Notes under the pieces: generated by a model
What the model saw: only the letters and a program-made list of their open reading frames with translations
The model's database searches: none
Told to the model about the DNA's origin: nothing
Source: Brugia malayi
Taxonomy: Eukaryota; Nematoda; Chromadorea; Rhabditida; Onchocercidae
DNA length: 64,000 nucleotides
Assembly: GCF_000002995.4 (NCBI RefSeq)
Contig: NW_025062479.1
Location: 7,989,721-8,053,720 of the forward strand
Direction of reading: 5' to 3'
Shown: piece after piece, positions 39,664 through 53,100 of the stretch
How the letters are laid out: every line of letters begins with the position of its first letter
Position numbering within the stretch: the first letter of the stretch is position 1
Program-made: the position numbers and the translations under genes

Positions 39664-42600
39664 TCAGCAAAGTGTCCTTGCCGTTCTCAAATCCACGGCA
39701 CCATTCTCGATCACTTGAATATCATCTATTGCACAAGCTCCCTGATTTGTCCTTGTATTTTCGCAAACAAATAAAATCTACAAAAATTGAAAATCGTTTT
39801 GAGCATGTTATCAATACTGTAGAGTAGATTAAAGAAACGAAGGAATGAAATCATTTGAAAAATTTTTTGTTTCAGTAGAACCTTTCAACACTTCCACAGG
39901 AATAATAAATTACTAAGAATACAGAGTACTACGGTAATCTGAACCTGGTCATGCTTTATTTTAACTCCACGCTTATAATCCTAAATAGTTCACGTAAAAA
40001 TTTTGATGCTCTATTAAAAATCACTGAAAATCTTCAAAAAAAAGAAAGAAGAAACAAGAAAATACTACTAACCTTAGAGGTACCAGCTGGACAAATAAAT
40101 GCGGTAAGTTTCCATGTTCTATCACTCACACTAACAAATTTATCAGATGCGAACAAGCAGTGTTCCAAACTTTCGCAACAGCCTTTCAACTGTACTCCAT
40201 GTGTTCCTTCATAATACTGGAACCGTAATCGAACTGGTTCTTTTAAGTTCACAATATTGACTGCTAATCCAGCCATTTCTCTTGGATATAAAAATGTAGC
40301 TGCATAATAATGGCCTTCTAGAATTAATTTTGCTTAAATCCTTTACTTGCAGGTATAATGCAAAAGTTTATTAATATTTTTAAACTATTTTAAATTGAAA
40401 GAATATTCCTAAAATCAGTGGGAAATATTTTTGCAGTTCGAAATTCTAAATAAATACGATTCTGAATATTTTAAAATGATATTTACTTCCGAGCATATTT
40501 CGTAATAAGTAATTTCGGCAAGGATAAAACAAACCAGTCCCTTCTTTAACCCCAGTAACTTTATTCATGTATTGTCCAGTGACCACTTGGAAACTTGTTG
40601 TCACGCCACGTATTGATTCCGTCTGATGCGCCTCCTTATAATTACAGATATTTCCTGGAATAATGTAGTTCAAATTGACATCAATTTGAAATGCATTAAT
40701 ATTGATTTTATTAAAAATGTATTACACAGTAAAATTTTCAAATGAACGCACGATTTTCGAATGAACATTTAATTGCATTGCAAGTGGCTGACGACGAGGT
40801 AGTGATCTTGGATACTTGATTTCTCTCTGAAGATGCTGGTACTGGTACTATATCAGGTGATGATAAAAGAGCAGACCCACTAAATCCAGACTGTGATTCA
40901 GAAGATGATACAGCCGAGGATAATGATCCAGTTGCAGATGCAGCTAATGATTTTGTTTCAGTTGTTTTAATTTCATCAGATGATTTCTTTCTCCCAAATG
41001 TCATTTGAGACGTAGAATTTAGTGAAGAATGCGAAGCATCGATCTAAACAAACATTATTGCTTGAAATACTTTTATTATTATTATTATTACTATCATTAT
41101 TATTATTTATTATTATTAATTATTATCTTTTAGATTGAAAAAGGCATAGCAGTGGCTCTAAAAAACTTACATTATTTACAACACCAGCTTCATTTGCACT
41201 CGCTATTGTAGCTTTTTCATCAATTTGTGCTTTTCGCTCCTCCTGTTCAATGCCGCAGTCATCACCATCACTTTCATAGATTATTTCAATGTCATCTAGA
41301 ATTGCCATATCACCTCGCTCGCTAACAAAGTTACTTGCCACAAATACAATCTGAAATTTCAAATGAAGCTATAGCCTTCTTCATCTGCCTGGATTGCTTG
41401 CAAAGCTTAATTAAACAAAAACTCACATCAATGAGTGAAGCTTTTGGAAGGACCAATTCTGTCGCGCCAAGGCCATTTACAAGAGGAAATTCTTGACAAT
41501 TTAATAGTGGATTAAAGTTAACGGTATTTGGAAATGATTCTCGTTGACATACTTGCAACAAAACATTTTCAGACTGCCAGTGTCTGGAATAACGAATTCA
41601 TATGAATTGGCAATATGATTTAGGTAATTTAATAATCTCTTAGATTCATGACTGATCTCAAAATACAAATCACATAGATGAACAAAGATTTCATATGAAG
41701 CTCAGTACAGAAGCACGAAGTAAATTACCTTGAGTAAAGAAGAAGATTTAGACTATTTAAAACTGAAATACTGGGCAGGTATTGCATTAGTAAATAACTA
41801 ATTCATGTGGCATAAAAATATGTGTTACCTACCTTGCTCTTACGACAATAGGTGATGATGCGCAGCCAATAGCGCACGATGCAAACTGAGCCTCGTCTGA
41901 AGGCGCTGAACTGCTGGCGTAGGTAACCAAATAATTACCACCTTATAAATTACTGAATTATTTAATGCTCTTTTATTATTTTTTTCTTAGGCTATGTTCA
42001 ATAGTTATATACAATAATTACATATCACCTCCTACATTAATTATGCAGATTACATACAGTATGAGAAACATCATTTAAATTATATCAGCTATGAAGATTT
42101 TGGTTATAATAAAGAATATACTTGGAAAAAGTGCATTCTGGAATTGTGGTGAATCGGGTACACCATTTGCTAAATGCCAGTCAAGCTGGTCATCAGGTGG
42201 TGGAACATTAGCCCAGCAACACGGACGAGAATCAAAATCACAAGACAGTGCTTCGCCTAGAATTTCCATAGAATTAAAAAATTGTGTGCTATCTCACTTA
42301 CTTTTACATGGTGCATTGCTATTTGTTATATAACAATATAAACTCTATCAAATCCTTTTTCCATAATGGTTAAAAATCAGGAATAAGGACAATACGTAAA
42401 TAGAAACAAATAATTGTGCACCCAGAGAACTGGTAGTTCAATAATTATTTCAAAAAAAAAAAATCGAACAATATGGAACAGAATGAAAATATGTGCAAAT
42501 GGACCTAACCACACCAGTAGAATTCGAAAGAACTATTTTCCTAATATCCTTTATGCAAAACTTCATTCAGGAAATAGAGCAGAATAAAACGGCAAAAAAA

Positions 42601-44166
42601 CCAATTACCTGCAGCAACTGGACCACCTCCTTCTGCGTTGTATCCATTTGAATCAAATTCATGTAATGTTATCTTTGAGCCCAATAAACCTATAGAAGAA
42701 TTAAAGAATGATGAAGATTTCTGCAATCACTGGGAATTTTAATTTCCAGAGCAACAATAACCAGCTTTTTGCGATCACTCAATTCAGAGAGTGTTAGTAA
42801 TGTTGCTTAATTAGTAGAGGCGATTGTTTTCATCCATAAAGAGACCAACAGTGTTATATTTTTTGGTCTGGTATAGTAGAAGGGAAGAAATTCTCGGCGC
42901 ATATTTGAGTGATAAGTTTTTCTATCCTGTATTATTTGGCATTCATTCAAATGACCCGTGGAAAAAGATTCGAAAAAGTAGATGATAAAGAAGGTAGTAG
43001 AAGAATGATAAGGAGGAGAAAGTTAAGGAATATTTTCGAAGTTAGTTGTACTTTTTATCATGGCATTAGATAACACACCTTCGGATATTTCTTAATTTGT
43101 CAACATGCAGTCACTCATCTTTATATATATGCATTATTCGTTGTAGTAAAAATAATGATTTCAATTAACTCACTTGCGATGGTAACAATAAACTAAAAAT
43201 AACAAAGTATGGTATTTCCATTTCGTTCGGAAAAACTTGATTGTTTTGTAAAATTTTGCAGCTTTGCATGCAGCAACATTTATTGCTTAATTTTTAAATC
43301 AAGTACATATGCAATCTTAGAGCTTCCCTGTCACTTATTTTGAAACAAGAAGAAACCGTAAAACATAACCATCAAACCAATCAACAGTGAATATATGACA
43401 AATAAGAAGACTAAATTAAGGTTATAAAAAATTGTAAGACAAAAGAAATATAAATTATAATTAGAGATGGATATTCATTTATGAAGCTTTTTACTTTTTA
43501 TAGATGTTATTTTTAACAGACTTTTCCTGAGAAGGCTGAAAGAAATTTAAAATCTAAAGACAAATGCATTTTCAAAAATAATCTTATAATTTTTGGTTGA
43601 TAACATAAATATGTAAGATCAGATTACACGTGACTGTTTTAAGATAGTAAAAATGATGTTCACAGCAATCAAATCGAAGCGAACAGGCCAGAAGTAATCC
43701 ATGAGAAAATTTCTTTAACTGACTGTTTTAAACGGGAAAGCCAAATAAATTCAGAATCCACTAAACTTACTATTAAGAAGCTGTTGTTGTGGGATTGGTT
43801 CAATAGGTCCTCGACCCGCAGATGAAATTGCAGGCCTAACTGCACCGACAGGAGCATTGTTAGGCACTTGCTGCGGTGCAGCGACAAGTGCGATTCCTTG
43901 TGGTTGACCAATCGCTGCGCCGGGTGGAGAAGGCGGAATGGGATTAAACTGCTGTACTGATACTCCAGATGAAAATGCTCGTGGCGACGTACTAATGCAG
44001 CTTTCTCCTTAAATTTCTGATTGTTAACGAAAATGAAAACATTGGCAGTGAATAAAAAGATTGGTACTTCAAGAAATAAGGTGATTTTGATAAGATGAAA
44101 AATTTTTTGATACTGTTATTAAATTCTTCGTCGAAGACTTGTAGATATTCAGAGCCAAAGTATGCA
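39664..44166 (-). CDS. Secreted two-MAM-domain protein (MAM gene B), 5' end incomplete
   Basis: Eleven minus-strand exons in phase: 44166-44114 (least certain), 44007-43771, 42689-42609, 42256-42122, 41941-41833, 41583-41427, 41350-41171, 41043-40752, 40654-40535, 40317-40073, 39777-39664 (stop TGA); 573 residues as modelled, first exon missing. Order: short acidic lead, a Pro/Gln/Ala-rich segment (FNPIPPSPPGAAIGQPQG), MAM domain 1 (from ALSCDFDSRPCCWANV through LDWHLANG, FASCAIGCASSPIVVRAR, LLQVCQRES, IVFVASN, MAILDDIEIIYE), a Ser-rich linker, MAM domain 2 (from CNAIKCSFEN and NICNYKEA through YMNKVTGV, HYYAATFLYPREMAGLAV, LRFQYYEGTHGVQLKGCC, ILFVCENT, NQGACAIDDIQVIENG). MAM domains are about 160-residue disulphide-bonded beta-sandwich modules of extracellular adhesion proteins. 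No membrane anchor follows, so secretion is inferred; a signal peptide should be in the missing first exon. Partner unknown. The neighbouring gene at 50-54.6 kb has the same plan. Confidence 0.85.
41072..41127. repeat. (TTA)n-type repeat in an intron of MAM gene B
   Basis: Imperfect TTA/ATT triplets in the intron between exons 41350-41171 and 41043-40752. Confidence 0.8.
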
Positions 44167-47100
44167 CTGAGGAAAATTAAGAAGTTTAGTTTTGACCACA
44201 ACCTTTTTAATTTTAATCAGCATTGTTAGGAAATACGACGATATCTATCAGATTGATATCTTTACTTTTCTCACACTGTTTTCAATCCTTGTCAGTACTA
44301 GTACAAATTGCTTTGAAGATTTAGTGCCTGCTCATAAATATGTTAGTTGAGCTTTACATTTCCTATTGTAGAAAATATTTTGCGAACAATTTTTATTTAA
44401 CCAGTTGCATAATGAAATCTTTTGCTCTGACCAATTTTGTGAAAAATTCAATTTGAGATTTGAGTGGTCGGCAGTGATAAAGGATTACATTCGCGAAATC
44501 GAAACTGGGTCGGAGGTGAACAATGAATTCAGCGGAATTCGATGTTAATTTCCACGATTCGTTAATGAATAATTGAAGAACATGCGAATTACAGAACATA
44601 TCTCGTTCGCATATTGCAAAAAAAACGAAAAAAAACCCAGTAATATCTATTTCTGAGGAATTAAACAGATTACATCATCGAGAGTAGAAACTGCTGTCAT
44701 TTATCGATATCATTTCTAGATGCGATTCGTATTAGATCATAGATTGCTGATTCTGATTATGTACGAGACATTTCAAAATGTTGAAAATGAAATTTAAACG
44801 CATTTTGAAGGAAAAACTTTCTTAACTGCAAGTATACTTCGATGTTTGAAGAAAAAGCAATGTTATGATCTTTGGTTTCCTAAATTTACTGACAACTGGA
44901 ATAATATGGAAAATGGATTAAATTTCAGTTTCATTAATCATGTCAGTTGAACTGTCTCACTTTTCTGTTATTTATGCCTTTATGTTCGAATTAAATGCCT
45001 AAAAAAGTATAAATAGCTTGGAACAATTTTGGTATTTTCTATGAAAAAAAAGTAGAAAAAAATATCATTAAAATAAAATCCCGAGGGATATATTTAAGAC
45101 AGAAATGTTTGTATGTTGCAGAAAGTATCTGACGATATGTCTATGACTTTGATGATGAAACACTCTTATGACACTTTTAATTTGGTGTTAATACTGTTAG
45201 CAAACTGTCAGTATAATGACTTTCGAAATTTTCAAAAACACGAAGTAATTGCTTCTAGTTTTAAGGAAGTGAATTTTTGAAATGTGATAAATACGATTTC
45301 AAAACCATCTCACGTATCAACATGCTGTAGTTAAGACACTAGAAAAATTATTCTTCTTTAAATTGAAACAGTAAAAGTCACACTATACACATTTTTAAAA
45401 ATATCCATTTCCTTAGATTATTTTCCTTCGAACATTTCTTTCCTTTAATTTTAGTACGCAGTTATTCAGATTATAAATTAAAAATTTCTGACTTTGTTAA
45501 AATTGGAAAGTATGTAATTAAGAGATCTGAATGCAATCTAATATTCCGAAAGCAATTCATAACGGATGAAATTAACATCTCAACTGAACGAAATATATCA
45601 GCATGAACGAAAGAATTATGACGACCTTGTGGTTGTTCATAACCATATCATCAATATTTTAATTTTGCCATTGAATTTCTCAAATATTTCAGATTACATG
45701 AGATTTTTCGATTTAGATCCAGATTTTATTTTTCCCGTTCTTACTAAATACACTTTTGAAAATTTTGCCCATATGATGCATTATTTCTCCTTATATTTAG
45801 GAAACTTTGGGAACAATAAATAAAAAACGGGCCGATTGAGCTTAAATAGAAGGGTATGCGATAAAATAAATTCTCAAATACTCAAATACATTACTTAACC
45901 ACCAATAGAGGTTGTTTCTAGCTCAATATCGAAAAGTTTTTAAAAGCATGAGATTGAAGGATTTTTAAAAACTCGGGAAGTAAGAATATTGATTTAAAAC
46001 TCGCTAACCTCACTTTTTTCTTACTTTACATGCAAAAAATCATTTTAAAAGTGCTCTCCTTCCAATATTCTTAATAAAACTATAGGAACTATCCAAAATT
46101 CTCCACAGAAATCCCAAACGATTCTAATAATTGCTAGCTTAACCACAGTGTATTTTTAAATTTCAATATTTCCATAAAGAAATAAGCTGCGGAAAAGATG
46201 AGCTTAAATTAAAAAGCTTCAAAAGAAAAAAATCGAGAATTTTCTGTATAATTATGCTACCACATTTGAAAGAAATATGAATAGTGGTACCAAAAAAAGT
46301 TTTAATAAACAAAAAAAGTGAGGTGCGCTTGCCAAAACCCTTCATCGTTTGAAAACCAGATTTCATGATTATTTCTTCAGTAAACTTTGAAGTAAATGCA
46401 AAATTGCATGCAATCTGCGATGCACTTGGTATTAAATGCTAATTTAAGCAGGTAGAGAAATCTAAATCAGAAGGCCTAAAACCACCTTATACTGTTTATT
46501 TGAAAACCGAACTACCCTTAAAAATAACAATGTTGTTAAAACTAGTGTAATTTCATTAATTCTAAATTCCAAAATTTCGACACTTTCCCTCAAAAAACAT
46601 AGTAAATGGAATAAAAATTTGCATCTAAATCACAAAATTATAAGTAGATAAAGTAGGCAATAACGATTAAGTAGAGATGGAACAATTGTTATGCTTTTCA
46701 GCACTATGTTAATTAGTAACCTAGTGGCTTTTCTCTATGAAGAATGAAAAGCATACCTAATCGGAATAAAGTTGTTGTCAGTGATGCAAAAATGAACATA
46801 ACGATAGGTAACATTCGGACCTGCTCCACAAATAACCAATAGATTTCCAATTAGTGATAACGATGACAACCAACAACTGACTACAGGTACGAGCAACCTA
46901 TAGGATCGAAATTGTGGATTACGATGAATACGAGATGCTTTGCTTTGATGCTACGATCTCCAAATGTTTGAAAGATGAAAGTTTTTCGAAAAAAAGGATG
47001 CGAAGAAAAACTGTTTCTGGACTATGATTGATAAGGAGTGAGAAAACGACAGTCTCCTTTTAGTCCGATATCTGGTTATAACGTTGTTCTAGTAAATTAT

Positions 47101-50100
47101 TAGCAAATGCAGTAAATTTGGACAACGATTCAACAACTTAATTGCCCACTTAAGATAATTCACGGGAGAAACAACAGAGATGATTACGCTGATTGGCAGA
47201 GGACTGAGGATGGAGCTGCTGAGTGCAGTAAGGATGCTGGATGGATGGATCCGGTGAATTCGGTTGGATTCAGATGTTTCTACAGACACACACTCGAAAG
47301 ACAGATCTCAGACGCTGGACAGACCAGTATGAAGAACGCATATACATACACATACACACATACATATATATATACAGACATACACAGACACATGCACAAA
47401 GAAAACGATAAGAGTTGTATTTCTTCTAAGAAACAACGAAAATTTTGGTTGTCACTGGATGGATCTATCCCTTATGACCTCTTTCTCCTTCAACTATTGC
47501 CTTATGACCTAGTTCAATGAATAATTTGGTTCCTGTCAGAAGAATGTTTGCGTATCGCGTATATGTATGTCTGTCCTTACGTCGTTCAAATAAGGGTATC
47601 TCCCTATTTCCATCTAAGTACACAACCCCCCAAAGAACTACCCTAGAACCTGAAACTCCATTGTTGATACCCTCATTCAGATTACATGCTTTTTTTTTCG
47701 TCCTCGTTTCTTTCTCATCTGAATTTCTTAAATCAAATATATATTTCTTTATACAGCGATGCTGTCATATGCAGGCCAACTAATTAAATTGTTGTATTAT
47801 CAATCCAAGATCTACTGAAGAAATTCTTGAGAATAAGAAAAAGGATAGATTTGCTTGAATTATTGGAAGTAATTGCAGAAATAGTAGTATTAATCACAAG
47901 GTGTTGTTGCTGGCCAGTTCTTCTGGTCCAAATTATATCACCCACTTTGTTAACAAACAGATGCAGCGCAAGGTAAGATAACCTGGTTTCCCAAAAACGA
48001 AATGTCATTTTAAAAATTGCTAAGCATTTCGGTTTGTGTAACTGTCAACAACAAGAATTTAAAAAAGCTAGATCAAAAATAGCGTAGCTATAATTTTTGT
48101 TGCTCTCTTGCGTTGATTTTTCCGTTTTGTAACAGTTTGTATTCTTCTTGGTAATAGCTAATTATTCACTAATTAATCCATTTCTTGAAAGTTTGCATTT
48201 TCGAAATGCAACGAAAAGCGGTGAATATTTTTCAAATTTTCTGATTAGTTCACTTTTCAGAAATTTCCGGTATAGCATAAACAATCATTCGAGCCACAAT
48301 TTGACTCTGTTCTGATGATGCTGATAGATCAAGATTTGCTGATCATGCAGATAATAATAATCCAAACGCTTAACAGACACAGACCAGTTTCTTAAAGCGT
48401 CCTAATTTATAGTTATATCGATTTCTAAATTTAATTTCAGACTGTATAACACTTTTTGCAACTATGGGCAGTTCAAAAATCGCCGAGACATATAGGCATC
48501 GGAACTCGTATTTTTTTTACAATGTTTGAAGTCAACAAGAAAAGGGTGAACGCGATATCGACATTTTCCAATTAATTTCCTCAATTATTTTACAGCATTC
48601 AATTTTCCACTTGTATGAAATGAAGTCTTCATTGAAGGAATTAAAATGGTTTTCCTTCGAATTTAACTTGCTGTTAAAAATCCAGCAAGGACCATTCAGG
48701 AGTTGGAAAATAACTTTTTTTGTAAAAAGCCAAAAAAAAGGTAACGAATTTGTTTGATTTAGTCGCATTTTTTAATTCAAGCACTGAAGAATTTAAAAAA
48801 TGAAATATAATTTGCATGTAAGTTACTTCCACAACAATGAATAATGACAGCGATTAATTAGCAAAAAAAATATTCAGATTTGAATAAACCATACGGAAGT
48901 GCGAGATACAAACATGAGAACAGTACAGGATTAATTAGAAAACCTTTTCAGGTGAAAGGATTATCTTCGAAAGGAAATATTACATAAAATCTAGAGCATG
49001 AAATTTCACTTTTTCCCTTTTTTATATTTCTCAATCGAATTGATTGTTAAAAATTACAGTTTGATAAATTCATTAGTTGTACTGCTTTAAATCACAAGAA
49101 GCCCTAAAACAATAATATATTCTTTATTTTTTCACAATAAATACTATTTTCTAAAAGCGTTGTTTATTTTTCGTTATTTCCAGGATTCCTTTAGAAGCAA
49201 ACTTTATAAATTGCCTTTAATTTTATGAAAATTGTGAGGAATGGAGTTGTTATCACCACTACATTTAAAAGGCATCCTCCCACTAGCTGTGACATTTTCA
49301 AAATTTTAAAGGCCGAAAGTAATGTAATCCTAAGTATTCTATCTTGAAAATATAATCAAGAGTCAGTTGATTGATACAAAGAAAGGTTAAGTTCAGACCG
49401 CGAAATAACCATTATTTGTTAATTAAATTAAAACTGTGTGCGTGAACAAAGTGATGACCGTTTTTATAACACAATATATCTAACAGATAAATTGATCTTG
49501 TCAAGGCATATGTCGTCTATTTGACTTGCGTTTTGAACAATAACGATCAGAAATTTGTTTGGAAATTACTATAAGTTATTCATTATGCCAATCATTTCAT
49601 GAAAAAAAAAAAAAAAAACATTAGGGAATTGCAACTGAGAGAGAAAGATTCAAATGCGTGTCTAATTTTTTCACACCTAAATATACTTAATCAGAAGTTT
49701 TTATTTTCAGTTAATAATTTTCATTATTTTCAATTGCATACTGAAGTATCACTAGCTTTTCAACTTGAAAATACGAACTGGTCAATGCTTTTCAAATATT
49801 TTAATTTGTGCGACACAGATATGAATATAAGTATATTTATATGAACAACACTGATTTAATTTTAAGGGAGCAGTGAGTCGGTCATAGGAATAACTTTCAT
49901 CGCTAATTATTACGATTGAAATGTTAGGCAGAACTCTCAGAAAGTATTGTTTTAACTGCCCATTAGTTTTATATTAACAGAATACCTATTCAGCTTGTAA
50001 GCTAAGCGGAATATTGCATGGTGGATAGAGCATATATAATAAGTGCACTACAACAAACAAGAAACACTACTACGTTTAATAGTTCAGTAACTGTTAATTT

Positions 50101-50129
50101 AAGAAAAGCTGTACAAATAATTAACTCAT
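44167..50129. other. Region between the two MAM genes
   Basis: About 6 kb. It must hold the missing first exon and promoter of MAM gene B and the 3' untranslated region of MAM gene A, neither of which I can place. A weak candidate for the missing exon is the start of the minus-strand frame at 48008, where an ATG is followed by a phase-2 donor (CCAG/GTTATC), but it does not look like a signal peptide. A low-complexity stretch is at 47338-47397. Confidence 0.5.
47338..47397. repeat. CATA/CACA-type simple repeat
   Basis: Alternating purine-pyrimidine tract of imperfect ACATAC, CACA and TATA units, intergenic. Confidence 0.8.
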
Positions 50130-53100
50130 TTATCGTGCACATGGGGCAGAAACTTCGCCATGTTTAATCAGTAACTGAATTTTATCAAGACCAATCACAT
50201 AATTCTTCTTTAATTTATCTGCCACAAAATAAATCTGAAACATATTGAAATATTATTAAGTTAAAAAAAAAGGCTTTTTTGATAAATTCAAGCTTTTTTA
50301 TGACATTAAAAGAAAAAATAGTTTCACCGTATGGAATCCTCGTGATATATTGATATGAAAGTTTATCCATTTTCTCGTTTTCACACTCAGCGCTTGTCCA
50401 TTCCTTTCAAATGAACATTTTTGAAGAGAATCCAAACAGACTCGTAAACGACCATATTTGCCAGCCATATGTACGTAGAAGCTAACTTGTGATTCTTCAG
50501 GTATATTTATTGCTTTTGACGTTCGCATGAGAAATATTGCTGCTGGATTATTCGTTTCACCAGCATATATAAACCAACCACCTTAAATTAGAACCAGACT
50601 GAGACGGTCAAATTTATGCAGCCAGCGTTTGAAATCGACTAACCAACCAAACAAGGGGTGGGATTCTCCAGTAGCTCCAATTCTAAAAACCGAAAAGCCA
50701 AATCACAATCCACATAAACTGGCAAAGCTAGTTAGCTTTTTTTACTTATTAATTCTTTTTTTTGGGATGGATGAGTAAATTTTGGGTGAGTAATTTATAA
50801 GCAGTGGCTGGAAAAACATAGAAAAAATGATAGAAATCAAAAAATCATACCGCCACTGACATCGCTCATTATGCCGGTGAGGGTATTAGAAACTTTTTGA
50901 TTTGAAAGCCTCCACTTCTTCGAAGTAATGTGAGAAGGTAAATCTATTATGAAATTTGTTTAAAGGAAACTGCTATTTATAACAAAATTAAATGTAGGAT
51001 TCAATTTTTAAAATCATCTTCAGATTAGAAATATCTAATAGATTCAGACAAAAAGAAAACGGATAAAATGTAAAATATACCCAGCAAAAGATCATCATCA
51101 TCTTGGAGTTCGTCACTAGATATATAATTACACATATTAACAGAGTCAAACGAACAATCTGTGAAGAGACAAGGTGAAATGAGCTGAGCATTGATACGTC
51201 CAAAGGTTAATTTCGATATTGATTTCCGTGATGTTGATGAAGTATACACTGGCAACAATCTGTATTTTATTTGTTGAATTTAGAATTATTATCACTTGGC
51301 TATGCAAATAGCAAGAAAAAAAAACCTTTTGGGACATTAATTGGCTTACCTCTTTCGATGTTCACTCGTAAGGAAAGAGATAAGGTTTTTGTTCACTGAA
51401 TCAATTCCATTAACGTCGAGAAAATTACCTGGAAGGTGTGTTATTCTCTCTCCTTTAATTTGCTAATTTAAAGAAGAAAAGCCTTTAATTTTTCTTTCCT
51501 AGAATAAACGCATTCTAGGATAACGTCAGAGTAAAAAAAAAAAATTCATTTGCGCTTCCATTGCAGGTCTACCAACCAGATTTCTATTAAAATTGCACGA
51601 TGAAGAATAATTCTTCCACTGTCTCACCAGCATGAAACAACTTATTCGAACTAAACTCTTAACCTGCGAAAAATTTTTCCAGGATGTGTAAGAACGCGTA
51701 AAAAAATTCTCAAGCAAACGGTGCGACGATCAATTTTATACTTAAGAAGCAAGGCGGAAGACCGCATTTAAAAGTTCACAAGAATTCAACCTAATTTATT
51801 TTACCATTGTTTACTGAAACCTACGCGCCTCCTTTCAGACATCCAGAAAACTCTCTGGTACTCTAAATCCTTTCCAAATAAAAAATTTCTCCAGCATTTG
51901 AAATTATACCTTTTAAATTACGGAAAAAGGTTAATTTGCTTTCACCGCCTTCAGTTGATCGAGAATTAGTGTTCTCTGTAAAACGAAACTTCCTAAAATT
52001 AAATTAAACGCTTTTCCTATAGAAGGTTTCAGCGAACTTTTTAGAAAAATATAAGCTGGATAATATTTCATTCGACGAGGTTCCCTGATTCATTATCCTG
52101 CCATTTTTAAGGCTAAAACAATTAAGCACGAGAATATTCTTAAGCAAATAAAAGATTAAAATCAAATAAATACTCACAAAAAATAGAAGGGTCATAAAAA
52201 TATTCTAGACCCAAAATAGTAGAAAATCCATAAAAAATATAAATAATCTTTCATTAATTTTACACGTGTAATTTCATCTTTACTATTTAATGATTTGTTC
52301 TCAATAATTCTTAATATGTTAAATCCTTAGTAAGAATTTACGCTTTTGAACTTTGTTCATACCAAATTTCGCTGTCAAAATCATATTCCTTCTTTTCAAT
52401 ATTCTCCATACTTTTTTGGACTCTATTCTATTCAAGTTTTTCAGTTTCTATCTTTTGAAAATTTTGTCCGCACTTTTTGTTTTTTTATCTTAAAAATTTT
52501 TTCGCATTGGATTCTTATACGTGGCAAATACTCGAGAAGTTCAGACTTCCATAATTTGCAATTCATGTTTGATTAGGAAACCCATAATTTCGATATATTC
52601 ACGAATACTTTGAAAATTAATAGTTTGGTTTTCAACTAGATTTAAATGGTTTAAACTTTCACATTCACTTCTAAGTTACCAGTTGTCACAAACTGTTAAA
52701 CCTCTTAAAATTTATGGGCTTTTCATGTCTGTTTTTTTCATCGGCACTTTGTATTTCCACTTCATTTCTTTGTTCTGCAACAACCTTTTCCGCTGTTGTC
52801 TATCAAATAATAAATCCTTTAATATTAAGATCTAAATTTTCTGAGAACTTTCTAGGCATAGCAGCAAAAAGTGGTAGATAATTATTATGTCCTGTAGATA
52901 TAATGTAATAAACAGTAACCTATGGGTATTGTTTTGTATAAATGAATGTGATATACAACTGCAGCACTGAATACTAAGCTCATTCATCCCATGTAGTGAC
53001 CACGAGGTTTTTCTCTCAGTGACATCCATTTCTTACTTTTTTCTATAATTGCGTACACTTCAATTCACTGGAACCGATATTTCTGATCACGCGTTGAATG

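Noticed and set aside
39528..39827. Plus-strand open frame of 99 codons
   Set aside because: It lies antisense over the last exon of MAM gene B, whose translation carries the NQGACAIDDIQV signature; the plus-strand frame has no domain.
44114..44201. A possible signal-peptide exon (LNFLIFLSAYFG) for MAM gene B
   Set aside because: The frame has no ATG: it starts with TTG and an in-frame stop lies a few codons before. A CTCAG acceptor at 44167 makes the shorter exon 44166-44114 more likely, so the signal peptide must be further upstream.
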